NCBI GenBank assembly: GCA_020848835.1
Contig: JADLHJ010000014.1
Span: forward strand, 1-59,794
Direction: 5' to 3'
Origin: Candidatus Hydrogenedentota bacterium
GTDB taxonomy: Bacteria; Hydrogenedentota; Hydrogenedentia; Hydrogenedentales; SLHB01
DNA: 59,794 bases
The stretch's first letter is position 1, and each line of letters starts with the position of its first letter. This document shows positions 26,397 to 34,276 of the stretch, piece after piece. A program made the translations under genes and the position numbers. The notes beneath the pieces were generated by a model, which searched no databases, was not told the DNA's origin, and was given only the letters and a program-made list of their open reading frames with translations.

Positions 26397-27143
26397 CTAC
26401 ATCGCCAAACCGCCGTCTACTTGCAGCACGGCGCCGGTGATGTAGGAAGCGCCGTCGGAGGCGAGGAATTTTGTGGCGGCGGCGATGTCCTCGCCGTTAC
26501 CGACGCGTTTGAGCGGAATTTTTTCGAGGAGTTCTTTGCGGATGTCTTCGGTGATGAACGCCGTCATATCGGTGTCGATGTAGCCGGGGGCGATGACGTT
26601 GACGGTGATTCCGCGCGAGGCGAGTTCTTGCGCGAGCGCTTTGGTGAAACCGATGAGGCCGGCTTTTGCGGCGGCGTAGTTGGTTTGGCCGCCTTGTCCG
26701 CGAATACCGATGATCGAGGATACGTTGATGATGCGGCCCGCGCGTTGTTTGAGCATGTCGCGCGTTACGGCGCGGCAACAGTTGAACGCGCCGGTGAGGT
26801 TGGTATCGACGACGGCAGACCAGTCTTCGCTTTTCATGCGCATGAGCAGGCCGTCGCGCGTGATGCCGGCGTTATTCACGAGAATGTAGATCGGGCCGAA
26901 GACTTCGCTCACGGCTTTCACCATCGCATCGACCGCGGAGGCATCTGCGATGTCACAACCGAAGCCGCGTACTTCGCCGTTTGTTTCCGCAGCGATCTCC
27001 TGCGCGGCCTTTTGCGCGGCGTCATCGTTGCGTCCGCAGATGGCGACGCGCGCCCCGTCCTTCGCAAATGCCGCAGCGCAAGCGCGCCCAATGCCACGCG
27101 TGCCGCCAGTGATTAAAATTGTCTTGCCCGAAAATTCGCTCAT
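26397..27143 (-). CDS. fabG: 3-oxoacyl-[ACP] reductase
   Basis: NADPH-dependent reductase of the fatty-acid elongation cycle. The 248-residue SDR has the TGGTRGIGR cofactor loop (12-20), NNAGITRDGLL (90-100), catalytic Ser143, Tyr156 and Lys160 (NYAAAKAG), and the family C-terminal GASYITGAVLQVDGGLAM. ATG has AAGGA 7 bases upstream. It would normally follow plsX-fabH-fabD; here a YdeI-like gene and a hairpin element lie between it and plsX, and no acpP follows. Confidence 0.94.
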   Translation of the reverse strand: MSEFSGKTILITGGTRGIGRACAAAFAKDGARVAICGRNDDAAQKAAQEIAAETNGEVRGFGCDIADASAVDAMVKAVSEVFGPIYILVNNAGITRDGLLMRMKSEDWSAVVDTNLTGAFNCCRAVTRDMLKQRAGRIINVSSIIGIRGQGGQTNYAAAKAGLIGFTKALAQELASRGITVNVIAPGYIDTDMTAFITEDIRKELLEKIPLKRVGNGEDIAAATKFLASDGASYITGAVLQVDGGLAM

Positions 27144-27180
27144 TTATTTTTCCTTGTGCGGTGTTTGTTGTGATTGCTGC

Positions 27181-27507
27181 CAGAACCCCTTCAGGGTTCT
27201 TAAACGTGGGGGCCTGCACTAACCCAGGGTAGGTCCGCCTCCGTCGAAGCGACTGCGGCGGCCCAACCCTGGGCTACTCGCTTTAATCCCTTCGGGATAT
27301 TCAATTGCTCTCATAACATTGGTCGTAAATTTTATTGAAGTCATATAGATAAAAGAAACATCTGATTATTTAGCGCTTCTAACAAAAATGCTTTAGTCTT
27401 TTCCCCGAAGGGGATACAGCGTGCAGCCCAGGGTTGCGGCGCGCTTCGCGGCGCTACCCTGGGTACCAAGCCAACCCCACATTTTCGATTCAACCCCAAC
27501 GGGGTTG
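27181..27507. repeat. Composite element of six mirrored hairpins
   Basis: Three hairpins on the left (AGAACCC 27181/GGGTTCT 27193; CCCAGGGT 27222/ACCCTGGG 27265; ATCCC 27285/GGGAT 27293) are mirrored around an AT-rich centre. On the right they recur in reverse order (TCCCC 27402/GGGGA 27410; CCCAGGGT 27427/ACCCTGGG 27456; CAACCCC 27491/GGGGTTG 27501). No ORF is present. It fills most of the 433-bp gap between fabG and the YdeI-like gene and looks like a dispersed repeat of planctomycete-like genomes. Confidence 0.65.
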
Positions 27508-27576
27508 TAGCCATTTTGGTTAGAGGCTCTCAGTGTTGTCGCAATCATTGTCAATACATATAGTTGAGAAAAGACC

Positions 27577-28200
27577 TTACCCCTTAGCGTTTCTTCTCAT
27601 CTTCGATTTGTAATCGTCGCTGAAGCCTTCGCCTTTGAGAATCTTCGGCGCGCATTTTTCGATGCGTGCTGTGCGCGTTTCAGACTGTTTTGCGGAAGAG
27701 AAGTGGAGCAGGTACTCGCGCTGGCGGCCGGGTGTGAGCGCGTTGAAGGCCTTCTTCAGCGCGGGACTCTCTTTGAACTTCGCTTCCAATTCTTCCGGGA
27801 TTGGGCGTTCGGTGATCTTTTTGAATTCGACTTTCAGGCCCGCTTTTTCCACCTTGATCGCTTCTTTGATCAAGGCCTTTATCGCCGGTTCCAGTTTCTT
27901 TATTTGTTCTACGCTGGTGAGGCGGATCGTGCGTCCCGATTGCGTGTTTTCACCGAGTTGTTCGAGAATTCCTTTAGGATCCTTTAACAACGCGCCTTTG
28001 AAAAAACTCATTACACAAAAGTTTTTGAATGCGCCGATGATGACGACATTGTGCCCATCAAAGGTGTAGCAGGGCTGGCGCCACTTCAATTCTTCCATGA
28101 GACCACAATCGCCCGCGATGGCGCGAAGCGCCAGCATTTCTTCCTGCCATTGTTTCGCCTTGCGAAACCATCCGTCGATCTTCGGGTTTAGTCCGCTCAT
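27577..28200 (-). CDS. YdeI/OmpD-associated family protein (DUF1801-like N-terminus)
   Basis: The 207-residue protein has an N-terminal DUF1801-like part (LRAIAGDCGLMEELKWRQPCYTFDGHNVVIIGAFKNFC). Its C-terminal half is YdeI-like (IPEELEAKFKESPALKKAFNALTPGRQREYLLHFSSAKQSETRTARIEKC), as in Bacillus YdeI relatives. Biochemical role is not established. It separates plsX from fabG and is flanked by a hairpin element and a 9-bp tandem repeat, consistent with insertion into the lipid cluster. Confidence 0.85.
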   Translation of the reverse strand: MSGLNPKIDGWFRKAKQWQEEMLALRAIAGDCGLMEELKWRQPCYTFDGHNVVIIGAFKNFCVMSFFKGALLKDPKGILEQLGENTQSGRTIRLTSVEQIKKLEPAIKALIKEAIKVEKAGLKVEFKKITERPIPEELEAKFKESPALKKAFNALTPGRQREYLLHFSSAKQSETRTARIEKCAPKILKGEGFSDDYKSKMRRNAKG

Positions 28201-28218
28201 GGGTTGATGCCTTTGATT

Positions 28219-28263
28219 GTGGACTCAGTGAACCAAGTGGACATTGTGAACGCAGTGGACGAA
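28219..28263. repeat. 9-bp tandem repeat, five units
   Basis: Consecutive 9-mers read GTGGACTCA, GTGAACCAA, GTGGACATT, GTGAACGCA, GTGGACGAA: GTG(G/A)AC plus three variable bases. It lies upstream of the YdeI-like gene. Confidence 0.7.
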
Positions 28264-28307
28264 TTTGAATCAGCGGACGAGAATAAACGGGGCGACGACA
28301 TTCGCGA

Positions 28308-29363
28308 CTAATCGATGTCTTCGACGGCGTCGGAATCGCCAGCCGTTACGTCGCCGAATTGCGCTTCGGTGCTGCGCAGTTCCGCGATGCCTTCCTGGAT
28401 GTGCTGGCTGATGTTGTGCGCGATAGCGGTGCGGGCGACGTTGATGCCGTTCATGACGCCCTTCGCGTTCGTCGCGCCGTGCATGATGATGACGACGCCG
28501 TTCACGCCGAGCAATGGCGCGCCGCCGTATTCGTTGGGATCGATCGTTTGCTTCAGCCGCTTGAATGCACGGCGACTGAGAAACGCGCCAAGCATGGTAA
28601 ACACGGTCGATTTGAATTCGCGTGTTAGCAGCGTCTTGATGAAAGAGCCCGCGGCTTCGCTCGTTTTCAGAAACACGTTGCCGACGAAGCCGTCGCACAC
28701 GACGACATCCGCTTCGCCGCGGTAGAGTGCTTTGGGTTCGACGTTGCCGACGAAATTAATGTGTGGGGCGGCGCTGAGCGTGCGGTGCACGGACTTCGCC
28801 ACTTCGCTGCCCTTGGCTTGTTCCTCGCCGATGTTGAGCAGGCCGACGCGCGGGTTCATCTTGCCGAGCACGTCCTGCGAATAGACGACGGCCATTTCCG
28901 CGAAGTCGCAGAGGTGGCGCGCGTCGCAATCGACATTTGCGCCGAGATCGAGTACGAGGCAAGTGCCCGTCGAGGTGGGCATCAATTGGCAGATGGGCAT
29001 CCGCGTGACGCCGGCGATTTGCCGCAGCACGATGCGCGAGGCCAGCATGACGGCGCCCGTGTTCCCCGCGCTGATGATCGCGTCCGCGGTTCCGTTCTTC
29101 ACCATGCGCATCGCCACGAGGAGCGACGCGTCCTTCTTCTTACGCACGCCCACCATCGGCGAGTCGGACATGGTGATCACTTCAGACGCGTGAACGACGG
29201 AGATATTCGGCAGCGAACGCTTGCCGATTGCGGCCTTGATTTGCGCTTCGTGGCCGACGAGGATGAGCTCAAGGTCGCGATGTTTTTCCGCGGCCTTGAG
29301 CGCGCCGTTCACTTCGGGCAACGGCGCCGCATCCGCTCCCATGGCGTCAATCGCAATGCGCAT
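28308..29363 (-). CDS. plsX: Phosphate acyltransferase
   Basis: Makes acyl-phosphate from acyl-ACP for phosphatidic acid synthesis at the membrane surface. The 351 residues start with RIAIDAMGADAAPLPEVNGA and contain SPMVGVRKKKDASLLVAM, SAGNTGAVMLASRI, LNIGEEQAKGSEV, VCDGFVGNVFLKTSEA and GGAPLLGVNGVVIIMHG, all PlsX motifs. It follows yceD-rpmF in the conserved order. The downstream fabH-fabD expected in this cluster are absent. Confidence 0.95.
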   Translation of the reverse strand: MRIAIDAMGADAAPLPEVNGALKAAEKHRDLELILVGHEAQIKAAIGKRSLPNISVVHASEVITMSDSPMVGVRKKKDASLLVAMRMVKNGTADAIISAGNTGAVMLASRIVLRQIAGVTRMPICQLMPTSTGTCLVLDLGANVDCDARHLCDFAEMAVVYSQDVLGKMNPRVGLLNIGEEQAKGSEVAKSVHRTLSAAPHINFVGNVEPKALYRGEADVVVCDGFVGNVFLKTSEAAGSFIKTLLTREFKSTVFTMLGAFLSRRAFKRLKQTIDPNEYGGAPLLGVNGVVIIMHGATNAKGVMNGINVARTAIAHNISQHIQEGIAELRSTEAQFGDVTAGDSDAVEDID

Positions 29364-29392
29364 TAACGAACCCCCGACAGGATGCGGACGGC

Positions 29393-29572
29393 TTAACCTT
29401 CAGTCTTGACGACGAGACGTTCCTTGTAGTGACCGCACTTCGGACATACGCGGTGCGGCATGATGCTTTCGCCACAGCTCGCGCAGTTCGAGAATACGCG
29501 CTTCTTCAGCGCGAAGTGCGAACGGCGGTGGTTGCGATGGGCTTTGCCCGATCGTCTCTTTGGAACTGGCAC
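29393..29572 (-). CDS. rpmF: 50S ribosomal protein L32
   Basis: The 59-residue ORF has a GTG start and a strong GGAGGAG site 5 bases upstream. The product begins MPVPKRRSGKAHRNHRRSHF and has the zinc-ribbon cysteines NCASCGE and VCPKCGHY of the C+ form of L32. It lies 2 bp after the yceD stop and 29 bp before plsX, the canonical yceD-rpmF-plsX order. Confidence 0.95.
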   Translation of the reverse strand: MPVPKRRSGKAHRNHRRSHFALKKRVFSNCASCGESIMPHRVCPKCGHYKERLVVKTEG

Positions 29573-29574
29573 AG

Positions 29575-30165
29575 TTACTCCTCCAGGGGGCCCTTCAGCT
29601 TCGGGAGCATGTCCTTCAGCCCGGCCAAACCCTTATTTGAAAATCGTCCATCATCCATCGCGACGTCGCACCCGCACTGTTCGCGGTTCAGGTTCGCGCC
29701 GCACTTCGGGCACAGGCCCTTGCACTCTTCCGAACACAGCACTTTCGACGGCACCGCCAGCACGACCTCCTCCCACACCGTGGGCAGCAGGTCGATGGCG
29801 TGTCCCTCGAAGGGGATCACACTGCCGTCGTCCAGGTCGTCCAAATCCTCGTCATCGGCGTCCTCTTCATCCGCCGCAACGCCATGGTGACCCGGCGCGC
29901 CGTGCACAAAGGCCCACGTCACATCCGACGTAAACCCTTGCTCCGTATCCACTAAGCAACGGTCGCAGGGTGCTTTGATCGACCCCGAAACCGTGCCATA
30001 AAAAATGTACTCGTTGTCGCTCGGCGCAAGCGTGCCCGTGACCGTAATCGGTCCTAGGGGAAACTCCTTCGCGCCTTCCGGGCGCAACTGCTCGCCCGGA
30101 ATCGTTACGTCGATTGGAAGACTAGGCTCCTCAATCGACGCAAGGGGAAACTGCAGCGTAGCCAC
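29575..30165 (-). CDS. yceD: YceD/DUF177 family protein
   Basis: The DUF177 family is linked to 23S rRNA accumulation and ribosome assembly and is nearly always next to rpmF. The 196-residue product has the CDRCL motif near residue 70, an acidic insert (DEEDADDEDLDDLDDG), and a C-terminal zinc-ribbon-like CSEECKGLCPKCG with a further CGC. The GTG at 30165 is preferred because GGGGAGG sits 6-7 bases upstream; another GTG at 30186 has no ribosome site. Confidence 0.88.
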   Translation of the reverse strand: MATLQFPLASIEEPSLPIDVTIPGEQLRPEGAKEFPLGPITVTGTLAPSDNEYIFYGTVSGSIKAPCDRCLVDTEQGFTSDVTWAFVHGAPGHHGVAADEEDADDEDLDDLDDGSVIPFEGHAIDLLPTVWEEVVLAVPSKVLCSEECKGLCPKCGANLNREQCGCDVAMDDGRFSNKGLAGLKDMLPKLKGPLEE

Positions 30166-30196
30166 GCGTCGCCCTCCCCGTTGCACTTAGCGGGAT

Positions 30197-30226
30197 AGAA
30201 TAGCAAACGCCGGGAAACGGGGTCAA
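30197..30226 (-). promoter_or_regulatory. Promoter for yceD-rpmF-plsX
   Basis: On the minus strand TTGACC (30221-30226), an 18-bp spacer and TATTCT (30197-30202) lie 32 bases upstream of the yceD GTG start. Confidence 0.55.
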
Positions 30227-30253
30227 CTGGGACGCGTAAGTTGCTGCAGGGTA

Positions 30254-32680
30254 TTACAATTTGGGCACGTCGTTTAGCAGTCGAGCAAGCATTTCCAGGA
30301 TTTTCACCCGCACGACGTCCGCCGCATTGCGATCCATGGTTTCGTTCCAATCAAAGCCTTTGTTATTGACACATGCGTCAGTGATGTTGGCGACTGCGTC
30401 CTTCAGCAATGCCTGCGCATTTTCAATGATCGTGGCGTCAACATTTTTATCTTTCGCCGCGGTAACGGCGTCGTTGAGCATCGCCAGATACTCGTAATCT
30501 TCTATACCTTCGCGGATCGCTTCCATGTGTTTGCCGGTGGTGACCGATGTTGCATCGAGAAAGAGCGGCGTGAAGCAAGTGCCTTTCGCGGCATACTCGT
30601 TCCACGCGGAGCCGCCGCCGGTGTCGCCGAATGCCCAGAAGTACGACGCCTTCGCGCCGTAGCGCCAGCAGTCCCACGCTTGCAGCCGGTGATACGAATA
30701 CGGGTCGAGCACGCGCACGGGCCCGCTGCACGAATAGAACTCGAGTCGCTTTCCTTTGCCTGGCAACGACGCAAAGAAATCGCGATAGGGTTGTTCTGCT
30801 TGATAGAAGACTTGCCGGTTCGGGCACACCGCATCGCACACCGCGATGCTTTGCGCTTCGGTCACGGCCATCGTGCGGTGCGTGGGATCGATCCACAGGC
30901 GAATGCCGGTGTTTGCTTCGCGCAAGGGCTTTGCCCACGCGGCGATCACGGCGTCGTGCTGGGGTTCGTAGGGTTCATCGACGAGCAGTACCGCGAACTG
31001 CTCCGGTTTCAATCCGGCGGCGCGAATGTGCTCAGACCAAAATGTAAACCACTCTTTCGCGGCGCGTTCGAAGGGCGCGCTGCCCGTGGGCATGCTTGCG
31101 AGGTGTTCGCCGACGGCCGCGAACACGCAGTACTGCGAAGCACCGTTCCATCGCGCGATCCATTCGTCAAAATGTTTTGTGTCCGGCGGGGTGGTCATTT
31201 TGCCGTCTGCATCGAAACTGCCGTAGGGCAACACCTGGCTTGTGCCCCACGGCGAATCCACGAAGTGATCTTTCAAAAATGCGATTAACGCCTCGCGATT
31301 CTGCGGCGTCACGCCATACATCGCAGGTTGATCCGTATAGTCCCAGCCGCCGCAATGCAGGCGCGGCTTGTCGGGAGATTGAATCGGATACACAGTGAGT
31401 TCGATCGGCACTTCGCGTGCGCCGAGAGTCGATTCAAGTTGAATCGAACCGGAGTATTTGCCGGCTTCAATTCCTTTCGAATGCACTGTCAACCACACTT
31501 GGCGCGACAATCCCGAATGCACGCGGATTGTGTACGCATCGCCATCGCGCAGCGCGAGCGGAAGCGCAGCCTCCACCGGCACACCCATGCGTGTGTCGGT
31601 CCATGTCGCTTCGTGCACGGTGATATACGAAGGCGTAGTGCCACCAGGCAAGCCGGTAAAACGCAACGTTACATCTACATGGTCCTGTGTGGCATTGCCC
31701 AGATAAAAAGCACCGGATCGAAATTCGTTCTGCATCATGTCGATGCGAACCGTAGGATTGTCATCGGCTTTCGGCGCGTCGTACGGCGTGCGGAAATTCC
31801 AGATCGGTTGCGCGTTCGCGCCCCAAACGCCGAGTGGCGTTGCGCCAGCTGCGGTCCACAATTGCGCCTGCGCGCGAAACACGCGTGCGTGTAGTTCGTT
31901 CAGTGGAAGAATCGCCTTAAAGTCCGCTGGAAAATCCGTGGGCAGATCGGCGAGCGCATTTTGCACGCTATCCAGTTCGGCCAGCACCGTTGTGCGAACC
32001 GACTCATTCGCGCCTGACGCGCGCGATCGCACCGCATCGATATCCTGCTGCAACCTGCGTTGCACCGCCACGCGCATCGACAGCCGCGTGGTAAACGCAA
32101 CAACATCGTCTATCGCTTCGCCGGGCATCGGCGACGACAACCACGCCGCGTCACCCTCATAAACTTCAATTTCATCGACAAACGTGAACGGTTCGGCGAG
32201 CACCGCAAGCGCGAGATAGCGGCCGTGCGCTTTTAGCTCATCCGTGCAGAAACGGTGCAGCGCATACTCGCCGAGCGGCGCCGCGCTTTTTCGCGCGCTT
32301 AGCGTGACGAGATCGCCCAACCAATGAAAATGCTTTGCGTCATCGCCCGCGAACAGTTGAATGGAGCCCGGCCAATACACGCCTGCCACACCCGCAGCCG
32401 TTGTATATGAAACGCCCCGGATAGGCTTATCCGCGCCGAGATCGATTACGATCACCACGGGCCGCGAGTTTTGCCAACCGACCGTGGAGGCCTGCGTCCA
32501 AAAATGCTCCATCGTTAGAACGCCGTCTGTGAGTTGCGTTGCGTCGCCTGGTTCCGTGCAGTAGGTGTAGTTTGGCGCGGGTTGCAATGTGTAGGGCGCG
32601 CCTTTCGCGATATTCGGCGAAGGCGCTTGAAAGGTTTGGGAGAGCGTCGCGAGTAACGCGGCAAGTGCCAACGTGTTCAT
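30254..32680 (-). CDS. Secreted DUF4091 glycosidase-like protein with discoidin-like N-terminus
   Basis: The 808-residue protein has a short signal peptide (about 1-18). An F5/8-type-C/discoidin-like region follows (about 25-175: ATQLTDGV, VVIVIDLGADKPIRGVSYTTA), then a helical linker. The last part is a TIM-barrel-like DUF4091 domain (VLLVDEPYEPQHDAVIAAWAKPLR, about 580; TGGGSAWNEYAAKG near 690). Probably acts on polysaccharide outside the cell; the substrate is unknown. ATG has GAGG 6 bases upstream. Confidence 0.75.
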   Translation of the reverse strand: MNTLALAALLATLSQTFQAPSPNIAKGAPYTLQPAPNYTYCTEPGDATQLTDGVLTMEHFWTQASTVGWQNSRPVVIVIDLGADKPIRGVSYTTAAGVAGVYWPGSIQLFAGDDAKHFHWLGDLVTLSARKSAAPLGEYALHRFCTDELKAHGRYLALAVLAEPFTFVDEIEVYEGDAAWLSSPMPGEAIDDVVAFTTRLSMRVAVQRRLQQDIDAVRSRASGANESVRTTVLAELDSVQNALADLPTDFPADFKAILPLNELHARVFRAQAQLWTAAGATPLGVWGANAQPIWNFRTPYDAPKADDNPTVRIDMMQNEFRSGAFYLGNATQDHVDVTLRFTGLPGGTTPSYITVHEATWTDTRMGVPVEAALPLALRDGDAYTIRVHSGLSRQVWLTVHSKGIEAGKYSGSIQLESTLGAREVPIELTVYPIQSPDKPRLHCGGWDYTDQPAMYGVTPQNREALIAFLKDHFVDSPWGTSQVLPYGSFDADGKMTTPPDTKHFDEWIARWNGASQYCVFAAVGEHLASMPTGSAPFERAAKEWFTFWSEHIRAAGLKPEQFAVLLVDEPYEPQHDAVIAAWAKPLREANTGIRLWIDPTHRTMAVTEAQSIAVCDAVCPNRQVFYQAEQPYRDFFASLPGKGKRLEFYSCSGPVRVLDPYSYHRLQAWDCWRYGAKASYFWAFGDTGGGSAWNEYAAKGTCFTPLFLDATSVTTGKHMEAIREGIEDYEYLAMLNDAVTAAKDKNVDATIIENAQALLKDAVANITDACVNNKGFDWNETMDRNAADVVRVKILEMLARLLNDVPKL

Positions 32681-32776
32681 GAGTGACCTCGTTTTGTCTT
32701 CATTTCACTCTAACCAAACACAACCCCGAATGCGACAGGGTATCCCAATGCATTACCAAACTTGATTTTGTATGCG

Positions 32777-32846
32777 AAAGGGGCACGGGCGTCTCGCCCG
32801 TGATTAATCAAATTCAAAATCACGGGCGAGACGCCCATGCCCCTTT
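32777..32846. repeat. Palindromic repeat, family copy B
   Basis: A 29-bp arm 32777-32805 is repeated inverted at 32818-32846 with one mismatch and a 12-base loop. The core CACGGGC..TCGCCCGTGAT is the same as in the copy at 5072-5134. It lies in the 268-bp gap between the DUF4091 gene and ddl. Confidence 0.85.
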
Positions 32847-32948
32847 TCAACCTCCGCAACTTTTTATGTGACTCGCAGGATCAATGGCGTGTCGATCACC
32901 CGGATGCTATGCTATTGCGTCCGAATCAGCGAGAGAGCGGGAGAGAAC

Positions 32949-33941
32949 ATGAAAAAGACGCACGTAGCCGTCCTCATGGGCGGCGTGAGTTCCGAGCACG
33001 AGGTTTCCTTGAAGAGTGGCGCAATGGTGAGTGGAAACCTCGACCGCACGAAGTATGACGTGACACAAGTCGTCATCACGCAGGAAGGCAACTGGAAATT
33101 TCCGGGCGAGGAGCTAATCGATATCTTTCATGCGCTGCCGCGCTTGCGTGAACTAAAAGTGGATTGCGTCTTCATCGCGCTGCACGGGCCCTTCGGAGAA
33201 GATGGACGTTTGCAGGGCATGTTCGACGCATTTGGGATTCCCTATAGCGGCTCGGGCTGCTCGGCGAGTGCGTTGGCGATGGACAAGATTCATTCGAAGG
33301 CCGTGGCGCGCCAAGCGGGCGTGCGCGTGGCCGATCAGGTTTTATTAACGCGCGATGAATGGGATGCAAACCAGCCCGCCATCCTCGCGCGTGTCGCAAA
33401 TGAGTTTGGTTATCCGTGTTTGATCAAGAGTCCCTGCCAAGGTTCCAGCATCGGCATGGCAATCCCGAAGGACGAAGCGCATTTCAAAAAAAGCTTGCTC
33501 GATGTATTTATGTACGGCGATCTGGTGATGGTCGAAAAATTCGTGAAGGGCACGGAGGTGACCTGCGCCGTACTTGATGTAGAAGATGGGAAAGCGCCGC
33601 GCGCCTTGCCGGTGATCGAGATATGCCCAGTCGAATCAGAATTCTTTGACTACCACGCGAAGTACACGCCGGGCGCTTGCAACGAAATCGTACCCGCGCG
33701 CATTTCGCCCGAGGCGACAAAAAAAGTACAGGCCGTCGCCGAACGCGTACACCACGTGATCGGCTGCAATGGATTCAGCCGCAGCGACATGATCCTCGAC
33801 GGCGAAGATCCAGTATGGATCGAAATCAACACCATCCCCGGTATGACCGAGACCTCGCTATTTCCGCAGGCGGCGGCGGCAGCGGGAATTTCATTTTCGC
33901 AGATGCTGACGCTGTTCGTAGAGGAAGCGCTCCAACGCTAA
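32949..33941 (+). CDS. ddl: D-alanine--D-alanine ligase
   Basis: ATP-grasp enzyme making D-Ala-D-Ala for peptidoglycan. The 330-residue protein has VAVLMGGVSSEHEVSLKSG at the N-terminus, LHGPFGEDGRLQG, PYSGSGCSASALAMDK, KSPCQGSSIGMA, and the Mg-binding VWIEINTIPGMTETSLFPQAAAAAG. The ATG at 32949 has GGGAG about 6 bases upstream; an in-frame ATG at 32868 has no family support. TGCTATGCT (32905-32913) upstream could be an extended -10. Confidence 0.94.
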   Translation: MKKTHVAVLMGGVSSEHEVSLKSGAMVSGNLDRTKYDVTQVVITQEGNWKFPGEELIDIFHALPRLRELKVDCVFIALHGPFGEDGRLQGMFDAFGIPYSGSGCSASALAMDKIHSKAVARQAGVRVADQVLLTRDEWDANQPAILARVANEFGYPCLIKSPCQGSSIGMAIPKDEAHFKKSLLDVFMYGDLVMVEKFVKGTEVTCAVLDVEDGKAPRALPVIEICPVESEFFDYHAKYTPGACNEIVPARISPEATKKVQAVAERVHHVIGCNGFSRSDMILDGEDPVWIEINTIPGMTETSLFPQAAAAAGISFSQMLTLFVEEALQR

Positions 33942-33975
33942 TTAGCAAATTCATATGACTTAAGAGGTCTGGCGA

Positions 33976-34257
33976 GTGTCAAGCAATCGGCATCACATCG
34001 TGAAATCCATTGTGTTAACAGTTGGTGCAATAAGCATGTTTGTCTCGCTTGCATACGACATGGCCACCTTTGCTAGTGAAGACTATCGCAATCCTCTTGC
34101 CATCTCCTTTGTTGCACTGCTGATTGCCACAATCTGTTGCGGATACGTTCTCGCTTTCAAAGGCGTAATGAGATGGATTGCCGCACCTGTATTGTTACCA
34201 GGAATCTTTGTGTTATTGGACCTCCTCAGACGCGCACCGTCAGTCTATGGCTGGTAG
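33976..34257 (+). CDS. Small three-helix membrane protein
   Basis: The 93-residue protein has a GTG start and AGAGG 8 bases upstream. Hydrophobic segments at about 9-28, 42-62 and 68-86 predict three membrane helices. No family is recognised. It follows ddl by 34 bp and converges with the next gene, 19 bp from its end. Confidence 0.5.
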   Translation: MSSNRHHIVKSIVLTVGAISMFVSLAYDMATFASEDYRNPLAISFVALLIATICCGYVLAFKGVMRWIAAPVLLPGIFVLLDLLRRAPSVYGW

Positions 34258-34276
34258 CACCAACGCAATCCGTAGA

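Noticed and set aside
27144..27576. CRISPR array
   Set aside because: The repeats here are inverted hairpins of different sequence with no regular spacers and no cas genes; no array is seen anywhere in the window.
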